This document shows positions 32,720 through 42,779 of a stretch of 64,000 nucleotides of DNA, piece after piece. The DNA is from Pleodorina starrii. Its lineage: Eukaryota; Chlorophyta; Chlorophyceae; Chlamydomonadales; Volvocaceae. Both the position numbers and the translations under genes were made by a program. Position 1 is the first letter of the stretch. Each line of letters opens with the position of its first letter. The DNA lies in the NCBI GenBank assembly GCA_030267565.1, contig BRXU01000006.1:856001-920000 (forward strand), given 5' to 3'. Under the pieces are notes generated by a model that saw nothing but the letters and a program-made list of their open reading frames with translations, ran no database searches and had not been told where the DNA came from.

Positions 32720-33025
32720 CTTTCCCAGTCCTTGTAACGTCCCTCGCAGAAAAAAAAAAGAGGGACTGGGCTGGGAGGCTGTTGGGGCCGTCCGGGGCCT
32801 CCACCAGCTGGGGTCGGCGCCACCATGCCTGGCCATCAGCCATCCCAGGGGAGGAAGGGCTGAGGGCAGCCGCTTTCCCAGTCCTTGTAACGTCCCTCGC
32901 AGAAAAAAAAAAGAGGGACCAGGCTGGGAGGCTGTTGGGGCCGTCCGGGGCCTCCACCAGCTGGGGTCGGCGCCACCATGCCTGGCCATCAGCCATCCCA
33001 GGGGAGGAAGGGCTGAGGGCAGCCG
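32720..33025. repeat. 153-bp tandem duplication containing a LINE-A end and a 113-bp unknown segment
   Basis: 32760-32872 and 32913-33025 are 113-bp direct repeats (differing at ACTG/ACCA), separated by the LINE-A end CTTTCCCAGTCC-to-CCTCGCAG plus ten A. Either a 40-bp LINE-A end inserted with a 113-bp target duplication, or the unit [LINE-A end + 113 bp] duplicated in tandem through CGCTTTCCC microhomology. The 113-bp segment has a minus-strand frame containing MADGQAWWRRPQLVEAP; I do not recognise it. Confidence 0.8.
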
Positions 33026-33086
33026 AGGCAGGGCTGGGGGCTGGGGGCCCTGATCCCGCCGTGGAGGGGGTGGGTGGGCCAGAGGC
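33026..33086. other. Unrecognised 61-bp spacer
   Basis: GC-rich sequence continuing the 113-bp unknown segment up to the next LINE-A tail. On the minus strand its frame is Pro/Ser-rich and continuous with MADGQAWW..., so the two may be parts of one lost coding fragment. Confidence 0.4.
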
Positions 33087-33560
33087 GGGCCCTGTTGTTG
33101 GTCCGTGGTGCTGGCCCGGGTGTTGGGCCGTGGTTTTGGCCCTGGTGTTGGGCCGTGGTGTTGGCTCTGGTTTTGGGCCCTGGTGTTGGGCCCTGGTGTT
33201 GGGCTGTGGGGTTGGCCCTGGTGTTGGGCCGTGGTGTTGGCCCTGGTGTTGGGCCCTGGGGTTTGGCCCTGGTGTTGGGCCCTGGTGTTGGTTTCAGTTC
33301 CCTCCTCGGTGTCTTGGAGGTAGGGGTGGCCGTGTGTGCCGCCCGTGCAGCAGTGGCTCCTGGCCCCTTGCTGCCCCCGTCCCTGTCCCTGTCCTGTCTG
33401 CGAGTTTAGGCGTTGCTTGGCTTTTTCTCTCTCCTTGGCTCCTTGCGGTGGTTTTTTGGGCTTCTTGCCAGGCTGTTGCGGCTTGCCGGTCTTGCTCGGC
33501 TTGCCCGTTGGGCTTCGCTTTCCCAGTCCTTGTAACGTCCCTCGCAGAAAAAAAAAAAAA
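33087..33560 (+). mobile_element. LINE-A 3' UTR tail, sense
   Basis: Starts in the minisatellite (GGGCCCTGTTGTTGG) and ends CCTCGCAG with 13 A (33548-33560). The next base begins a more complete sense LINE-A, so this tail sits head-to-tail with it. Confidence 0.9.
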
Positions 33561-33562
33561 GC

Positions 33563-34284
33563 CCCACAGCGCAGGCCGCCAGCCCTCCACACCAGCCCCC
33601 GCCGGGCCCCAGCACTGCCCCGGGCCTGGGACTGCCGACCGCGGAGCTCGACGTGCTGCGGGCCGCTAGCTTGATCACAGCCACGCCCAGCCAGTGGGTC
33701 CCCCCCGCAGACACCCTTGCGGCTGGGTACCACGACCAGTTCGTGGACTACTTCGCGGCATGCCCCCACCCCGCCTGCTCGTCCATCGCCTTCCAGGCGG
33801 TTCTGCGAAAGCTCTTCATCCGCCACCACCCCCGACTGGAGTCTCCGGAGCTCGTCGATCCCCGCCCCGTCGTGGTCGCCTTCTGCCGCCGGGCACTGCA
33901 CCAGCTGGACCTGTCGCCCCCAGCGCCCCTCGGCGCAATGGAACTGGACGCCCTCCTCCTGCGCGAGAACCACAGCTATCTGTCCCCACGGTGCCCGCAT
34001 GTGCAGCCCGAGGTGCTGGCAGCGGCCCAATCCGCCCTGGAGCCCGCCCTCCAAGCTCAGACCGGCAATCGCAGCTCTGCCATTTCTGAAGGTCTACCAC
34101 GACCATCTGCGCTCCCTGGCCCCCTTCCTGCCGGGCCTGCACCCCACCCCCGGGCACGTGCGCTCCTTCATCGTCAAAAAAAAAAATCGTCGCTGCTCTG
34201 GGCCAACTGCAGCAGGCCCGAACCCAAATCGCCCGCCACGACGGCCGCCCCTCCCGAAGGGCGGCGCGTGGCGCGCAGCCATGA
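33563..34284 (+). pseudogene. LINE-A ORF1, C-terminal part
   Basis: The frame from 33563 gives PTAELDVLRAASLITATPSQW, then YFAACPHPACSSIAF, LFIRHHP and LSPRCPHVQPEVLAAAQSALE, up to about 34,083. Coding then continues one frame over (FLKVYHDHLRSLAPFLPGL, GHVRSFIV), implying a 1-nt frameshift. A poly(A) insertion at 34176 shifts it again, after which it ends GRPSRRAARGAQP with TGA at 34282-34284, overlapping the ORF2 ATG. In L1-type elements ORF1 encodes an RNA-binding protein of the retrotransposition particle. I see no recognised RNA-binding motif; Cys/His pairs (CPHPAC, RHH, CPH) hint at zinc binding. The N-terminus is missing. Confidence 0.65.
34171..34191 (+). mobile_element. Poly(A)-only insertion with TCGTC duplication
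   Basis: TCGTC (34171-34175), eleven A (34176-34186), TCGTC (34187-34191). The minus-strand paralogue at 42,733 has the uninterrupted sequence. The 16-nt gain shifts ORF1 by one frame, consistent with the frames on each side. Confidence 0.88.
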
Positions 34285-36343
34285 GGACCGACGGGACCGC
34301 GCCCACCTTCAAGCTCCTGACCGTAAACGTCAATGGGCTTGGGCGGGCGCGAGCCTCCAGGCTGCTCTGCTACCAGCAGCAGGTCGCAGGCAACCCGGAT
34401 GTCACCTTCGTACAGGAGGCGAAACTGGGCAGCAAAGCAGCACTGCAGTCAGTTTTACAACGAGGCAGCGGCACGGGGGCCCCCTGGCGGGGCAAATGGG
34501 GTTACAGCCCGGGGACGGACCTCAGCTGTGGGGCAGCCATCCTGGCGCGGCCAGGGATCAGCCTGCCGGGCTGTGTGCAGCACCCGTACACCTCGGACAC
34601 TGCCGGCCGTGTCTGCTGCTGGGACTGGGATGTCCTCCACCTTCGCCTACGCCTCCTATGCATCTACGCCCCGTCGGTGGCCGCCAGCCGCCCAGAGTTC
34701 TTCCAAAGCCTGCAGCCATACCTCGAGACAGACCGCCACATTCTGCTTGGAGGGGACCTTAACTGCGTCCTGCATGCGGGTGACGAGGCCCAACCGTCTG
34801 CCCATCGGGCCGGCGGGAGGCCTGCACTGCGGGCCCTGGTCCACGGGGCCAATCTGGTCGACCCCTGGCTGTCTTCCGGCGTGGGGGGGGGCTTCACTCA
34901 CCCGGCATCACCAACTCGACCGCCGGTGGCACGCCTGGACCGCTGGCTCATTAGCCAACCTCTGCAGCAGTACGTGACAGCTGTTCGGGTGGTGCCAGGC
35001 GCCCCGGGGGATCATCATGGGGTGCTCTTGGAGCTGGCGCTGCCAGGGCTCCCCACCCTCGGCCGCAGCAGCTGGGCGTTCCCCACGTACCTGCTTTACC
35101 ACCCCAGCCTGCTGCCCCGCCTGCAGTCGGCAGTGGAGCTGGCAATCCAGGCCGTCCAGCAGCAAGACGCCGCTGCTGACCCACGTGAGGTGTGGGAATG
35201 TCTGAAAGGTCGCCTCCGCAGTGCAGCCGATCACCTCCACAGACAGCACCTGACGGACCAGGCCGCCAGCCTGAGGGCGGCCAAACACGCTGCGTGTGCA
35301 GCCCTGGCAGCCATGCAGCATGCTATGCCCGGGCCCGACGCCGGCGCCTTGGCAGCACAGGCCTGCAGCCAGCTCACCACGGCAGTCAAACAGGCCGCCA
35401 TCCGCCGCACAGCAGCGCTGGACGCCGCGTACACGCAGCATGGCGACAAGGGCACCGGCTGGTTCCACCAGCTCGGACGCGAGGTGCGCACCCGGGAGCC
35501 AGTCACCCACCTCTCAGTCCCGGGTCAGCCCCTCCCGGTTCCGCTCAGTGACCCGGGTGCGGCCGCCGCTATCACAGCCGCGGCCCACGCCATGTACAGC
35601 AGTGACAGCCCCACGGGTCTGTTCCGGGTGGAGCAGGTGGACCTGACAGCCCAAGACCAGCTCCTGCAGCACCTCCGCCGCCGGCTCCCCCAGCCCCTCA
35701 GGGAAGCTGCCGACGCAGCCCCAGCCGCCGGCGAGCTGCAGCTGGACGAACTTGCGGCTGCTCTGTCGTCCTGTCTGAATGGCACCGCCCCTGGCTCGGA
35801 CGGCCTGCCTTATGAGGTGTACCGGGTGCTGTGGCCGCTGCTGGGCCCGCTGCTGCTCGCCGCCGCCAACGCAGCCTTCACCCAGGGATCCGTGGAGACC
35901 GGGGCCGCAGCTGCCGACTCCCTGCCGCTCAGCTGGCGCGAAGGGGTCATCACTCTCATCTACAAAGGCAAAGGCCTGCCCCGGCCCAGCCTGAGCAGCT
36001 ACCGGCCCATCACCCTTTTTTTTTTTTTTTAACCCTGCTCCAATGCGACTACAAGCTTGTCTGCAAGGCCGTCAGCAATCGCCTACAGCCGGCACTGGAC
36101 TACCTGATAGACCCGCTGCAGACTGCCTTCGTCAGCGGCCGGGACATCCGCGACAACACCCTTTACCACCTGGCCCTGGCGGAGTGGGTGCGGCACTCGC
36201 AGCAACCGGCAGCCCTCATCATACTCGACATCGAGAAGGCCTACGACCGGGTCCATCGCCCCTGGCTCTACCGGGTGGCCGAGGCCATGGGCTTCGGTCA
36301 GCACACACAGCGCTGGCTGCGCCTGCTCACGTCAGATGGCTCC
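34281..36343 (+). pseudogene. LINE-A ORF2, endonuclease and start of RT
   Basis: Starts at ATG 34281 (MRTDGTAPTF), the ATGA overlap with ORF1. It contains the complete APE-like endonuclease: NVNGLG, QEAKLG, GGDLN, ARLDRW and GDHHGV, the set of metal- and phosphate-binding positions in this fold, which nicks target DNA. The linker and RT begin (GTAPGSDGLPYEVY, SSYRPIT). A poly(T) insertion at 36017 shifts the frame from 0 to 2, and coding resumes there (LLQCDYKLVCK) through LDIEKAYD to TSDGS, where a minus LINE-A inserted at 36344. Non-functional. Confidence 0.88.
36012..36036 (-). mobile_element. Poly(T)-only insertion with ACCCT duplication
   Basis: ACCCT at 36012-36016 and 36032-36036 flanks T14-A. 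Intact copies read CATCACCCTGCTCC. The 20-nt gain explains the observed frame change in ORF2. Confidence 0.88.
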
Positions 36344-37810
36344 TTTTTTTTTTTTTTCTGCGAGGGACGTTACAAGGACTGGGAAAGCGAAGCCCAACGG
36401 GCAAGCCGAGCAAGACCGGCAAGCCGCAACAGCCTGGCAAGAAGCCCAAAAAACCACCGCAAGGAGCCAAGGAGAGAGAAAAAGCCAAGCAACGCCTAAA
36501 CTCGCAGACAGGACAGGGACAGGGACGGGGGCAGCAAGGGGCCAGGAGCCACTGCTGCACGGGCGGCACACACGGCCACCCCTACCTCCAAGACACCGAG
36601 GAGGGAACTGAAACCAACACCAGGGCCCAACACCAGGGCCAAACCCCAGGGCCCAACACCAGGGCCAACACCACGGCCCAACACCAGGGCCAACCCCACA
36701 GCCCAACACCAGGGCCCAACACCAGGGCCCAAAACCAGAGCCAACACCACGGCCCAACACCAGGGCCAAAACCACGGCCCAACACCCGGGCCAGCACCAC
36801 GGACCAACAACAGGGCCCGTCACCGGAGACAAGCCCCAGGGATGGGCAAAGGCCCCAACAGCGACCACAGCGACAACACAACCACAACCTGCACAACCTC
36901 AACAGCCAAGGGGCGAACCCTACACCCTGGGCGACAGCAACAGGAACAACAAACAAAACCGGGCAACCGCCGCAGCGAACCAGGGCAAACGAGCCCCCCC
37001 CCCACCGGGGAGCACCAGAGAAAACAGAAAACCCACAGCACGCCCGAAGAGAACCCCGCACCACCGAAACCGCCTCCCAGAGCCACAAAAGCCGCAGGGA
37101 CGGTGCCACACAAGCGCACCGGAGACAAACAACAACCGACCCCACCCTGGGGGCGTCCCCGCAAGACAGCAGGCCCGAAGACACACCTCCCTCCCAAGAC
37201 ACCCCGCACCGCAGGAACCTCACTCCCACGTCCCCCCGGCTCCCAAGAACCCCCACGGGCGCAGCAGGGGCAACACTGCCTGGCTGGAAGCCAGGGCACA
37301 AGCGTGCCGGCGACAAGACACCCGCAGACCCCACCCTGGGGGCGACCCCCGAACCGCACCTGCCTCCCACGGCGGCCTGCACCACACCAACCCTGCACCG
37401 AAGCCCCCCCGCCCCTCCCCAGTCCCCCCCCGAAACCCTCCCCAGACCCCCCGGCGCCACACGCACCCCACTCCCAAGAACCCCCCCCCTCCAGGCCGCA
37501 GGGGCAGCACCGCCGGGTCAGAGACCAAGGCACGAGAGCGCCAGCGACAAAACACCCACAGACCCCACACAGGGGGCGACCCCTTAAGACAGCAGCCTCC
37601 GAACCGCACCTGCCTCCCGCGGCAGCCTGCACCACACCAACCCTGCTCCTAAGCTCCCCCGACCCCCAAGACCCCCTCCGGCCCCACCCACAGCAAGCCC
37701 CGCACCGCACCCCCCTCCCTAGGCAACCCGCACCGCACTCCCCCCACCCTCGAGGCCCCTCGCACCCTAAGGACCTCAGACACCGAGATCCCCCACTCCC
37801 AACACCCCGC

Positions 37811-40800
37811 TCACGACGGCCCCGGCTGCCCTGTCAGCTGAGCTGCTGCCTGGCTGGGCTGGGCGCTGATGGCTGACCCGGATGGGGAGACCTGCTGTGC
37901 TGCCTGGGCGCCCCCGGCGGGTGCCTGTGGTGCTGGGACCGGGGCCACCCGGGACAGATGAACCTGCAGACGCGGGCTGCTGCCAGCCACCCGCTGCACG
38001 GAGCAGAGGACGCCTTCATGCGCCCAGGAGGCTTCGAAGGCATCCAGCCGGCCGGGCTTCAGCTGTGCTGTGATGTGGCCCCGGGGCAGCCCCGCCAGAG
38101 TGTCCTCGGAGAGCGCCGCCATGCTGAAATGTGCCCTCATGAGACGCTGCAGCTCCCCAATGACGCAGCCCACCACCGTGGCCGACGGATGGTCATCAGG
38201 CTCCGCCCTGTGGTAGTGGCCCCAGACCGCCCACAGCCAAGTGGCTCGAAGGGCTGCCCACAGCAGCTGCAGCCCAGGGCTGGTGGGGTAGGCCGGCCAC
38301 CCTCCCGGCCAGTCTCCCAGCAGCACAGCCGGCTGTCTGAAAGGCAAGTCCGCGGCCCCGGAGACTGTTGCCCACAGCTCTGCCAGCCAAACCCGAGCTG
38401 CGGTGTAAGCCCCGCACTCCAAGAAGACGTGGGTCAGGCTGGCGACATGCAGGTTGCCGTCCACCGAGCAGCTAGGAGCAGAGCAGTGGGCACGCTGCGG
38501 CTGACCTTTGGAGGCCAGGTACACCCCGCACGGGAGCCGTCCATGGTGCAGCCGCCAGGCGAGCGCCTTGGCCCGGTTGCTTGCGGGGCAGTCCCACAGC
38601 CGCTGCCAGGCCCGCCGGCGGTCGAGGGGAGACATGCCAGCCGGGCCATCAGCTGCCGGGTCTGCCTCCGGGGCCGGCCCGGCGGGTGCCGACGGTCCGG
38701 CGGCAGCACCGGGGTCCTGCTGGTGCGGTGCCGCATGGCGGCTGCTAGGCTGGCTGACCGGGCTGGCAGCGGCCGAGGGCAGTGATGGGGGGGAGGAGCG
38801 GGGCCGCATCCAGCCGGGGCTGGGCGTGGGGTTCATGGCAAACCACCGGCTGCGGCTGGGCGCTTGCTGAGCCAGCCAGTGTTGGTGCCAGCGGGCCTCC
38901 TGTTGCTGTAGCTGGCTGTGCGGCTGCTCGGGCCACGCCGCGGGCATGAGGGGCTCCGTGTCCTGGTCCCGGCCCCAGCTGTGGCCGCGGGCGGTGAGGC
39001 AGTGGCGCACCTCACTCACTGTGTAGTGGATGAGGGGCAGCGTGCCGTGGCCGTGGCTGAGGGGGTAGCACTGGACCGAGTCCCAAAGCCCCAGCAGCTG
39101 GTATTCCACTGGCCATGAGGAGGCGCGTTGGGCCGGGGGCACCTCGCTGTATCGCTGATGGTCCTCCAAGGTCCAGTGTCGGCGCGGCTTGCGGCCCGGC
39201 AGCACGCAGGCTGCAGGCCAGTCGGCGTCCCCTGCTGCTCCGGCCTGCTCGCTGTCTGGGGGCACCAAGCGGCCGTTGGGCAGGACGGCCCACAAGACTC
39301 CCGTAGGGCTGCTTACCCGGCTGCCATCGGGCGACAGGAGCCAGTCGGGCGCCGGCGGCAGTTCGGGGTCCAGGGGGTCGGCTGGCAGCAGTCTCCGCCA
39401 GTCGGTTGGGATGGCCCCAAGGACCGCCTGCATGAGGGGTTCGTGCTGGGTCATGGGCGACGCTGCACGGAGCTCGGCCAGGGTGCGGGGTCCCAGGTGG
39501 GCGGTCCCAGCCGGCGGGGTGAAGGGCTGGTCGGTGGCGGGGTCACGCAGGGCTGCATTGAAGAACAGGGGCTCATGCAGGATGGCACGCGCGTCCGTGG
39601 TCTCTGGGTAGGCCAGCCGGGTCGGGAGCGAGGAGCGGTAGGACTGCACCAGGCTGGCAATGAACGTAGGCAGGCTGGGGGGCGGTTCCGCCGTGCCATA
39701 CACCCAGCCCCACCCAGTGGTCCCATCCGGCCTGTACTCGTCGAGCAGACCCCGCATGATCTGCTTCCATGGCTGCTGGCCGGGCTGAGCGAGCTGGGCG
39801 AGGGGCTTCGCATGCAGGGCGACCATGAATGCGTCGAGGTCGAGATGGCCGACACCGCCACAGTCGTGATCCTGGCAGGCGATCTCCGGGCCAGGCTTCA
39901 GCAGGGCCCGTCCGTGGCACACCAGGGACGCGTCTTCCTCCAGGAGCGACCAGGCCACAAAGCCGTCGATATGCTTGCGGAGTGCCGCCAGCTGGGGTGG
40001 GGTGGGGCGGATGATGGAGAGGTGGTATGCCAGGGTGTTTCCCAGCACCTGTTTGGCCACATGCACCCTGCCCACGAGGCTGAGGCCGTGTCGCCGCCAC
40101 ACATGGCCGAGACGCTGAACCCGCTGAATTCTGCTGGTGTAGCAGAGCCGCGCGGCCTCCGCCGGGTCCAGAGTGAGAGGGATTCCCAGGTGGCGTGGGG
40201 GTTCCTCACCGGGAGTCGGGAAACTCGCACCAGTTGCGGCGTTGGGCCCCACCACCGGCTCGTGGGTACCCAGCACCATCCCCTTCCCCTTGCTGGCATT
40301 GACCCGTGCGTTGCTGGCCCTGCAGAACAGCTGGACTGCCGCGGTAGCGACCTCCCCATCCCTGTCGACATTGCTGACCGTGAGCACCGTATCGTCCGCG
40401 TGGTGGGTGACAGGGGGGGCTGGCACGTTGTTGGGGAGGGTGGGGGTGCGGAGAGCGTTGGTGCTGCGCAGGTGGTGCAGGTACGAGGTGAGAGGTTCCA
40501 GCTGCATGACCCACAGGACGGGCGACAGGTTGCTGCCCTGCTGAAGGCCGTTGCGGACCGGGAAAGGTGCTGACTGGTGCCCATTGACCACCACCCGGCA
40601 GGAGCCATCTGACGTGAGCAGGCGCAGCCAGCGCTGTGTGTGCTGACCGAAGCCCATGGCCTCGGCCACCCGGTAGAGCCAGGGGCGATGGACCCGGTCG
40701 TAGGCCTTCTCGATGTCGAGTATGATGAGGGCTACCGGTTGCTGCGAGTGCCGCACCCACTCCGCCAGGGCCAGGTGGTAAAGGGTGTTGTCGCGGATGT

Positions 40801-42643
40801 CCCGGCCGCTGACGAAGGCAGTCTGCAGCGGGTCTATCAGGTAGTCCAGTGCCGGCTGTAGGCGATTGCTGACGGCCTTGCAGACAAGCTTGTAGTCGCA
40901 TTGGAGCAGGGTGATGGGCCGGTAGCTGCTCAGGCTGGGCCGGGGCAGGCCTTTGCCTTTGTAGATGAGAGTGATGACCCCTTCGCGCCAGCTGAGCGGC
41001 AGGGAGTCGGCAGCTGCGGCCCCGGTCTCCACGGATCCCTGGGTGAAGGCTGCGTTGGCGGCGGCGAGCAGCAGCGGGCCCAGCAGCGGCCACAGCACCC
41101 GGTACACCTCATAAGGCAGGCCGTCCGAGCCAGGGGCGGTGCCATTCAGACAGGACGACAGAGCAGCCGCAAGTTCGTCCAGCTGCAGCTCGCCGGCGGC
41201 TGGGGCTGCGTCGGCAGCTTCCCTGAGGGGCTGGGGGAGCCGGCGGCGGAGGTGCTGCAGGAGCTGGTCTTGGGCTGTCAGGTCCACCTGCTCCACCCGG
41301 AACAGACCCGTGGGGCTGTCACTGCTGTACATGGCGTGGGCCGCGGCTGTGATAGCGGCGGCCGCACCCGGGTCACTGAGCGGAACCGGGAGGGGCTGAC
41401 CCGGGACTGAGAGGTGGGTGACTGGCTCCCGGGTGCGCACCTCGCGTCCGAGCTGGTGGAACCAGCCGGTGCCCTTGTCGCCATGCTGCGTGTACGCGGC
41501 GTCCAGCGCGGCTGTGCGGCGGATGGCGGCCTGTTTGACTGCCGTGGTGAGCTGGCTGCAGGCCTGTGCTGCCAAGGCGCCGGCGTCGGGCCCGGGCATA
41601 GCATGCTGCATGGCTGCCAGGGCTGCACACGCAGCGTGTTTGGCCGCCCTCAGGCTGGCGGCCTGGTCCGTCAGGTGCTGTCTGTGGAGGTGATCGGCTG
41701 CACTGCGGAGGCGACCTTTCAGACATTCCCACACCTCACGTGGGTCAGCAGCGGCGTCTTGCTGCTGGACGGCCTGGATTGCCAGCTCCACTGCCGACTG
41801 CAGGCGGGGCAGCAGGCTGGGGTGGTACAGCAGGTACGTGGGGAACGCCCAGCTGCTGCGGCCGAGGGTGGGGAGCCCTGGCAGCGCCAGCTCCAAGAGC
41901 ACCCCATGATGATCCCCCGGGGCGCCTGGCACCACCCGAACAGCTGTCACGTACTGCTGCAGAGGTTGGCTAATGAGCCAGCGGTCCAGGCGTGCCACCG
42001 GCGGTCGAGTTGGTGATGCCGGGTGAGTGAAGCCCCCCCCCACGCCGGAAGACAGCCAGGGGTCGACCAGATTGGCCCCGTGGACCAGGGCCTGCAGTGC
42101 AGGCCTCCCGCCGGCCCGATGGGCAGACGGTTGGGCCTCGTCACCCGCATGCAGGACGCAGTTAAGGTCCCCTCCAAGCAGAATGTGGCGGTCTGTCTCG
42201 AGGTATGGCTGCAGGCTTTGGAAGAACTCTGGGCGGCTGGCGGCCACCGACGGGGCGTAGATGCATAGGAGGCGTAGGCGAAGGTGGAGGACATCCCAGT
42301 CCCAGCAGCAGACACGGCCGGCAGTGTCCGAGGTGTACGGGTGCTGCACACAGCCCGGCAGGCTGATCCCTGGCCGCGCCAGGATGGCTGCCCCACAGCT
42401 GAGGTCCGTCCCCGGGCTGTAACCCCATTTGCCCCGCCAGGGGGCCCCCGGGCCGCTGCCTCGTTGTAAAACTGACTGCAGTGCTGCTTTGCTGCCCAGT
42501 TTCGCCTCCTGTACGAAGGTGACATCCGGGTTGCCTGCGACCTGCTGCTGGTAGCAGAGCAGCCTGGAGGCTCGCGCCCGCCCAAGCCCATTGACGTTTA
42601 CGGTCAGGAGCTGGAAGGTGGGCGCGGTCCCGTCGGTCCTCAT
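37811..42643 (-). CDS. LINE-A ORF2 protein: APE endonuclease, reverse transcriptase, zinc knuckle (1610 aa, intact frame)
   Basis: The enzyme nicks target DNA and copies LINE RNA from the nick (target-primed reverse transcription). The start at 42643 was chosen because MRTDGTAPTF lies just before the endonuclease and its ATG overlaps the ORF1 stop (ATGA); the upstream 61 codons of the open frame cross a junction. Endonuclease, residues ~10-250: N18 area (NVNGLG), E46, D159/N161 (GGDLN), D220 (RLDRW), D244/H245 (GDHH). RT ~560-830: LDIEKAYD with D643, LQQGSNLSPVLWV, HADD with D750/D751 (most LINEs have Y/FADD). Zinc knuckle C1387-x4-C1392-x12-H1405-x4-C1410. No RNase H. No stop or frameshift, so activity is possible, though this copy lacks full ORF1 and a 5' UTR. 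L1-like clade by architecture. Confidence 0.93.
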   Translation of the reverse strand: MRTDGTAPTFQLLTVNVNGLGRARASRLLCYQQQVAGNPDVTFVQEAKLGSKAALQSVLQRGSGPGAPWRGKWGYSPGTDLSCGAAILARPGISLPGCVQHPYTSDTAGRVCCWDWDVLHLRLRLLCIYAPSVAASRPEFFQSLQPYLETDRHILLGGDLNCVLHAGDEAQPSAHRAGGRPALQALVHGANLVDPWLSSGVGGGFTHPASPTRPPVARLDRWLISQPLQQYVTAVRVVPGAPGDHHGVLLELALPGLPTLGRSSWAFPTYLLYHPSLLPRLQSAVELAIQAVQQQDAAADPREVWECLKGRLRSAADHLHRQHLTDQAASLRAAKHAACAALAAMQHAMPGPDAGALAAQACSQLTTAVKQAAIRRTAALDAAYTQHGDKGTGWFHQLGREVRTREPVTHLSVPGQPLPVPLSDPGAAAAITAAAHAMYSSDSPTGLFRVEQVDLTAQDQLLQHLRRRLPQPLREAADAAPAAGELQLDELAAALSSCLNGTAPGSDGLPYEVYRVLWPLLGPLLLAAANAAFTQGSVETGAAAADSLPLSWREGVITLIYKGKGLPRPSLSSYRPITLLQCDYKLVCKAVSNRLQPALDYLIDPLQTAFVSGRDIRDNTLYHLALAEWVRHSQQPVALIILDIEKAYDRVHRPWLYRVAEAMGFGQHTQRWLRLLTSDGSCRVVVNGHQSAPFPVRNGLQQGSNLSPVLWVMQLEPLTSYLHHLRSTNALRTPTLPNNVPAPPVTHHADDTVLTVSNVDRDGEVATAAVQLFCRASNARVNASKGKGMVLGTHEPVVGPNAATGASFPTPGEEPPRHLGIPLTLDPAEAARLCYTSRIQRVQRLGHVWRRHGLSLVGRVHVAKQVLGNTLAYHLSIIRPTPPQLAALRKHIDGFVAWSLLEEDASLVCHGRALLKPGPEIACQDHDCGGVGHLDLDAFMVALHAKPLAQLAQPGQQPWKQIMRGLLDEYRPDGTTGWGWVYGTAEPPPSLPTFIASLVQSYRSSLPTRLAYPETTDARAILHEPLFFNAALRDPATDQPFTPPAGTAHLGPRTLAELRAASPMTQHEPLMQAVLGAIPTDWRRLLPADPLDPELPPAPDWLLSPDGSRVSSPTGVLWAVLPNGRLVPPDSEQAGAAGDADWPAACVLPGRKPRRHWTLEDHQRYSEVPPAQRASSWPVEYQLLGLWDSVQCYPLSHGHGTLPLIHYTVSEVRHCLTARGHSWGRDQDTEPLMPAAWPEQPHSQLQQQEARWHQHWLAQQAPSRSRWFAMNPTPSPGWMRPRSSPPSLPSAAASPVSQPSSRHAAPHQQDPGAAAGPSAPAGPAPEADPAADGPAGMSPLDRRRAWQRLWDCPASNRAKALAWRLHHGRLPCGVYLASKGQPQRAHCSAPSCSVDGNLHVASLTHVFLECGAYTAARVWLAELWATVSGAADLPFRQPAVLLGDWPGGWPAYPTSPGLQLLWAALRATWLWAVWGHYHRAEPDDHPSATVVGCVIGELQRLMRAHFSMAALSEDTLAGLPRGHITAQLKPGRLDAFEASWAHEGVLCSVQRVAGSSPRLQVHLSRVAPVPAPQAPAGGAQAAQQVSPSGSAISAQPSQAAAQLTGQPGPS

Positions 42644-42779
42644 GGCTGCGCGCCACGCGCCGCCCGTCGGGAGGGGCGGCCGTCGTGGCGGGCGATTTGG
42701 GTTCGGGCCTGCTGCAGTTGGCCCAGAGCAGCGACAATGAAGGAGCGCACGTGCCCGGGGGTGGGGTGCAGGCCCGGCA
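42640..42779 (-). pseudogene. LINE-A ORF1 C-terminal tail
   Basis: The minus-strand frame reads GLHPTPGHVRSFIV, AALGQLQQARTQIARHDG and ends RRAARGAQP at TGA 42642-42640. The stop shares ATGA with the ORF2 start. This copy shows the tail without the poly(A) insertion seen at 34176. Everything upstream was lost by 5' truncation. Confidence 0.8.

Larger units (their letters stand above)
29006..32759 (+). mobile_element. LINE-A, sense, 5'-truncated, with complete 3' UTR and poly(A)
   Basis: ORF2 from 29006 to stop 31296-31298, 3' UTR 31299-32749, terminus CCTCGCAG, ten A at 32750-32759. It is the cleanest view of the sense 3' UTR: a G-rich first half, then the 12-13-bp minisatellite near 32,290-32,495, then a pyrimidine-rich end. 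Confidence 0.92.
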
